Assembly (NCBI GenBank): GCA_900319925.1 | Contig: ONQE01000014.1 | Span: forward strand, 1-42,863 | Reading direction: 5' to 3' | Length of the DNA: 42,863 nt | DNA from: an uncultured Bacteroidales bacterium | Lineage (GTDB): Bacteria; Bacteroidota; Bacteroidia; Bacteroidales; WCHB1-69 | In this document: piece by piece, positions 42,664 to 42,863 of the stretch | Numbering within the stretch: the stretch's first letter is position 1 | Layout of the letters: every line of letters starts with the position of its first letter | Notes under the pieces: model-generated | What the model was told of the DNA's origin: nothing | Database searches by the model: none | The model's input: the letters and a program-made list of their open reading frames with translations, nothing else | Made by a program: the position numbers and the translations under genes

Positions 42664-42863
42664 ATGAGAAAACTTATTATTGTCATATTCTGCTGTCTGT
42701 CAGTGCTTTTCGCCACCGCCAACGACGGTGTGTTCTACGCTGCCGGCAACCAGCTGATCCCCATCACGGAAACTGACATCAGCGTGCGGAAGGAGGTGCT
42801 GACCCTCAACCGGGTGGGCGACCATCTGGAGGTCACCGTCTATTACGAGTTCTTCAACCCCGT
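42664..42863 (+). CDS. Exported protein, DUF4424-like N-terminus (runs off the window)
   Basis: The first 66 codons are present. A signal peptide (MRKLIIVIFCCLSVLFATA) is followed by NDGVFYAAGNQLIPITETDI, then SVRKEVLTLNRVGDHLEVTV and YYEFFNP. The sequence after the signal, with ISVRKEVLTL then VTVYYEFFNP, matches the start of DUF4424-like exported proteins, where these strands begin a beta-sandwich of unknown function. It is transcribed away from blaI, with the blaI operator between the two genes, so shared control is possible. The remainder is outside the window. Confidence 0.65.
   Translation, partial: MRKLIIVIFCCLSVLFATANDGVFYAAGNQLIPITETDISVRKEVLTLNRVGDHLEVTVYYEFFNP

Overview
The window looks like a chromosome segment of a Bacteroidota (Bacteroidales) bacterium, probably anaerobic. 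The lineage signs are: a recurring promoter box TAnnTTTGC upstream of most genes, with no strong Shine-Dalgarno sequences; two proteins ending in type A sorting domains of the type IX secretion system (T9SS); a GlsA/GlsB-like glycine-lipid acyltransferase pair; lysine 2,3-aminomutase; a BlaI/BlaR1-TonB operon; and an outer-membrane beta-barrel receptor of the TonB-dependent type. The species cannot be named from what I see.

Layout. 1-2.6 kb: the end of an MscS channel, a secreted C1-family (bleomycin-hydrolase-like) aminopeptidase, three copies of a structured intergenic repeat and a DUF2147 protein. 2.7-8.6 kb: a large alpha-2-macroglobulin-like protein with an intact CxEQ thioester. 8.7-10.3 kb: enolase (minus) and tRNA-Ser(GCU). 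10.3-15.2 kb, all minus: a LytTR regulator overlapping a membrane-anchored phosphodiester-glycosidase-like protein, then a two-gene unit of a lipoprotein (TIM-barrel-like) and an 822-residue exported protein. 15.2-16.5 kb: a gene-poor, repeat-rich stretch holding a broken flavin-reductase start and one orphan gene. 16.5-18.5 kb: glsA-glsB-like lipid synthesis genes. 18.6-31.1 kb, minus: an M16 peptidase and a T9SS-sorted M6 metalloprotease in one operon, then a 2627-residue T9SS-sorted surface protein built from eight repeated modules and seven 49-residue repeats. 31.3-32.6 kb: kamA.

32.6-42.9 kb is an accessory-like, mostly AT-richer region. It holds a 37-residue very basic peptide plus a short PIN protein; a secreted orphan; two separate HTH/nucleotidyltransferase (AbiE-type) toxin-antitoxin pairs on either side of a beta-barrel receptor gene; a retropepsin-like lipoprotein with a broken C-terminal copy beside it; and a blaI-blaR1 operon. 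The receptor and blaI carry near-identical promoter/operator sequences (32 of 37 bases), so BlaI may control both. Each toxin-antitoxin promoter carries its own inverted repeat at the same place, as expected for autoregulation.

The observations I would chase first are: (1) a dispersed intergenic repeat made of GAA-triloop hairpins whose stems show compensatory base changes between two loci 40 kb apart; (2) the shared BlaI-type operator; (3) the 37-residue basic peptide coupled to a short PIN protein; (4) the twin toxin-antitoxin operators. All functional calls rest on reading the translated sequence; no database search was run.
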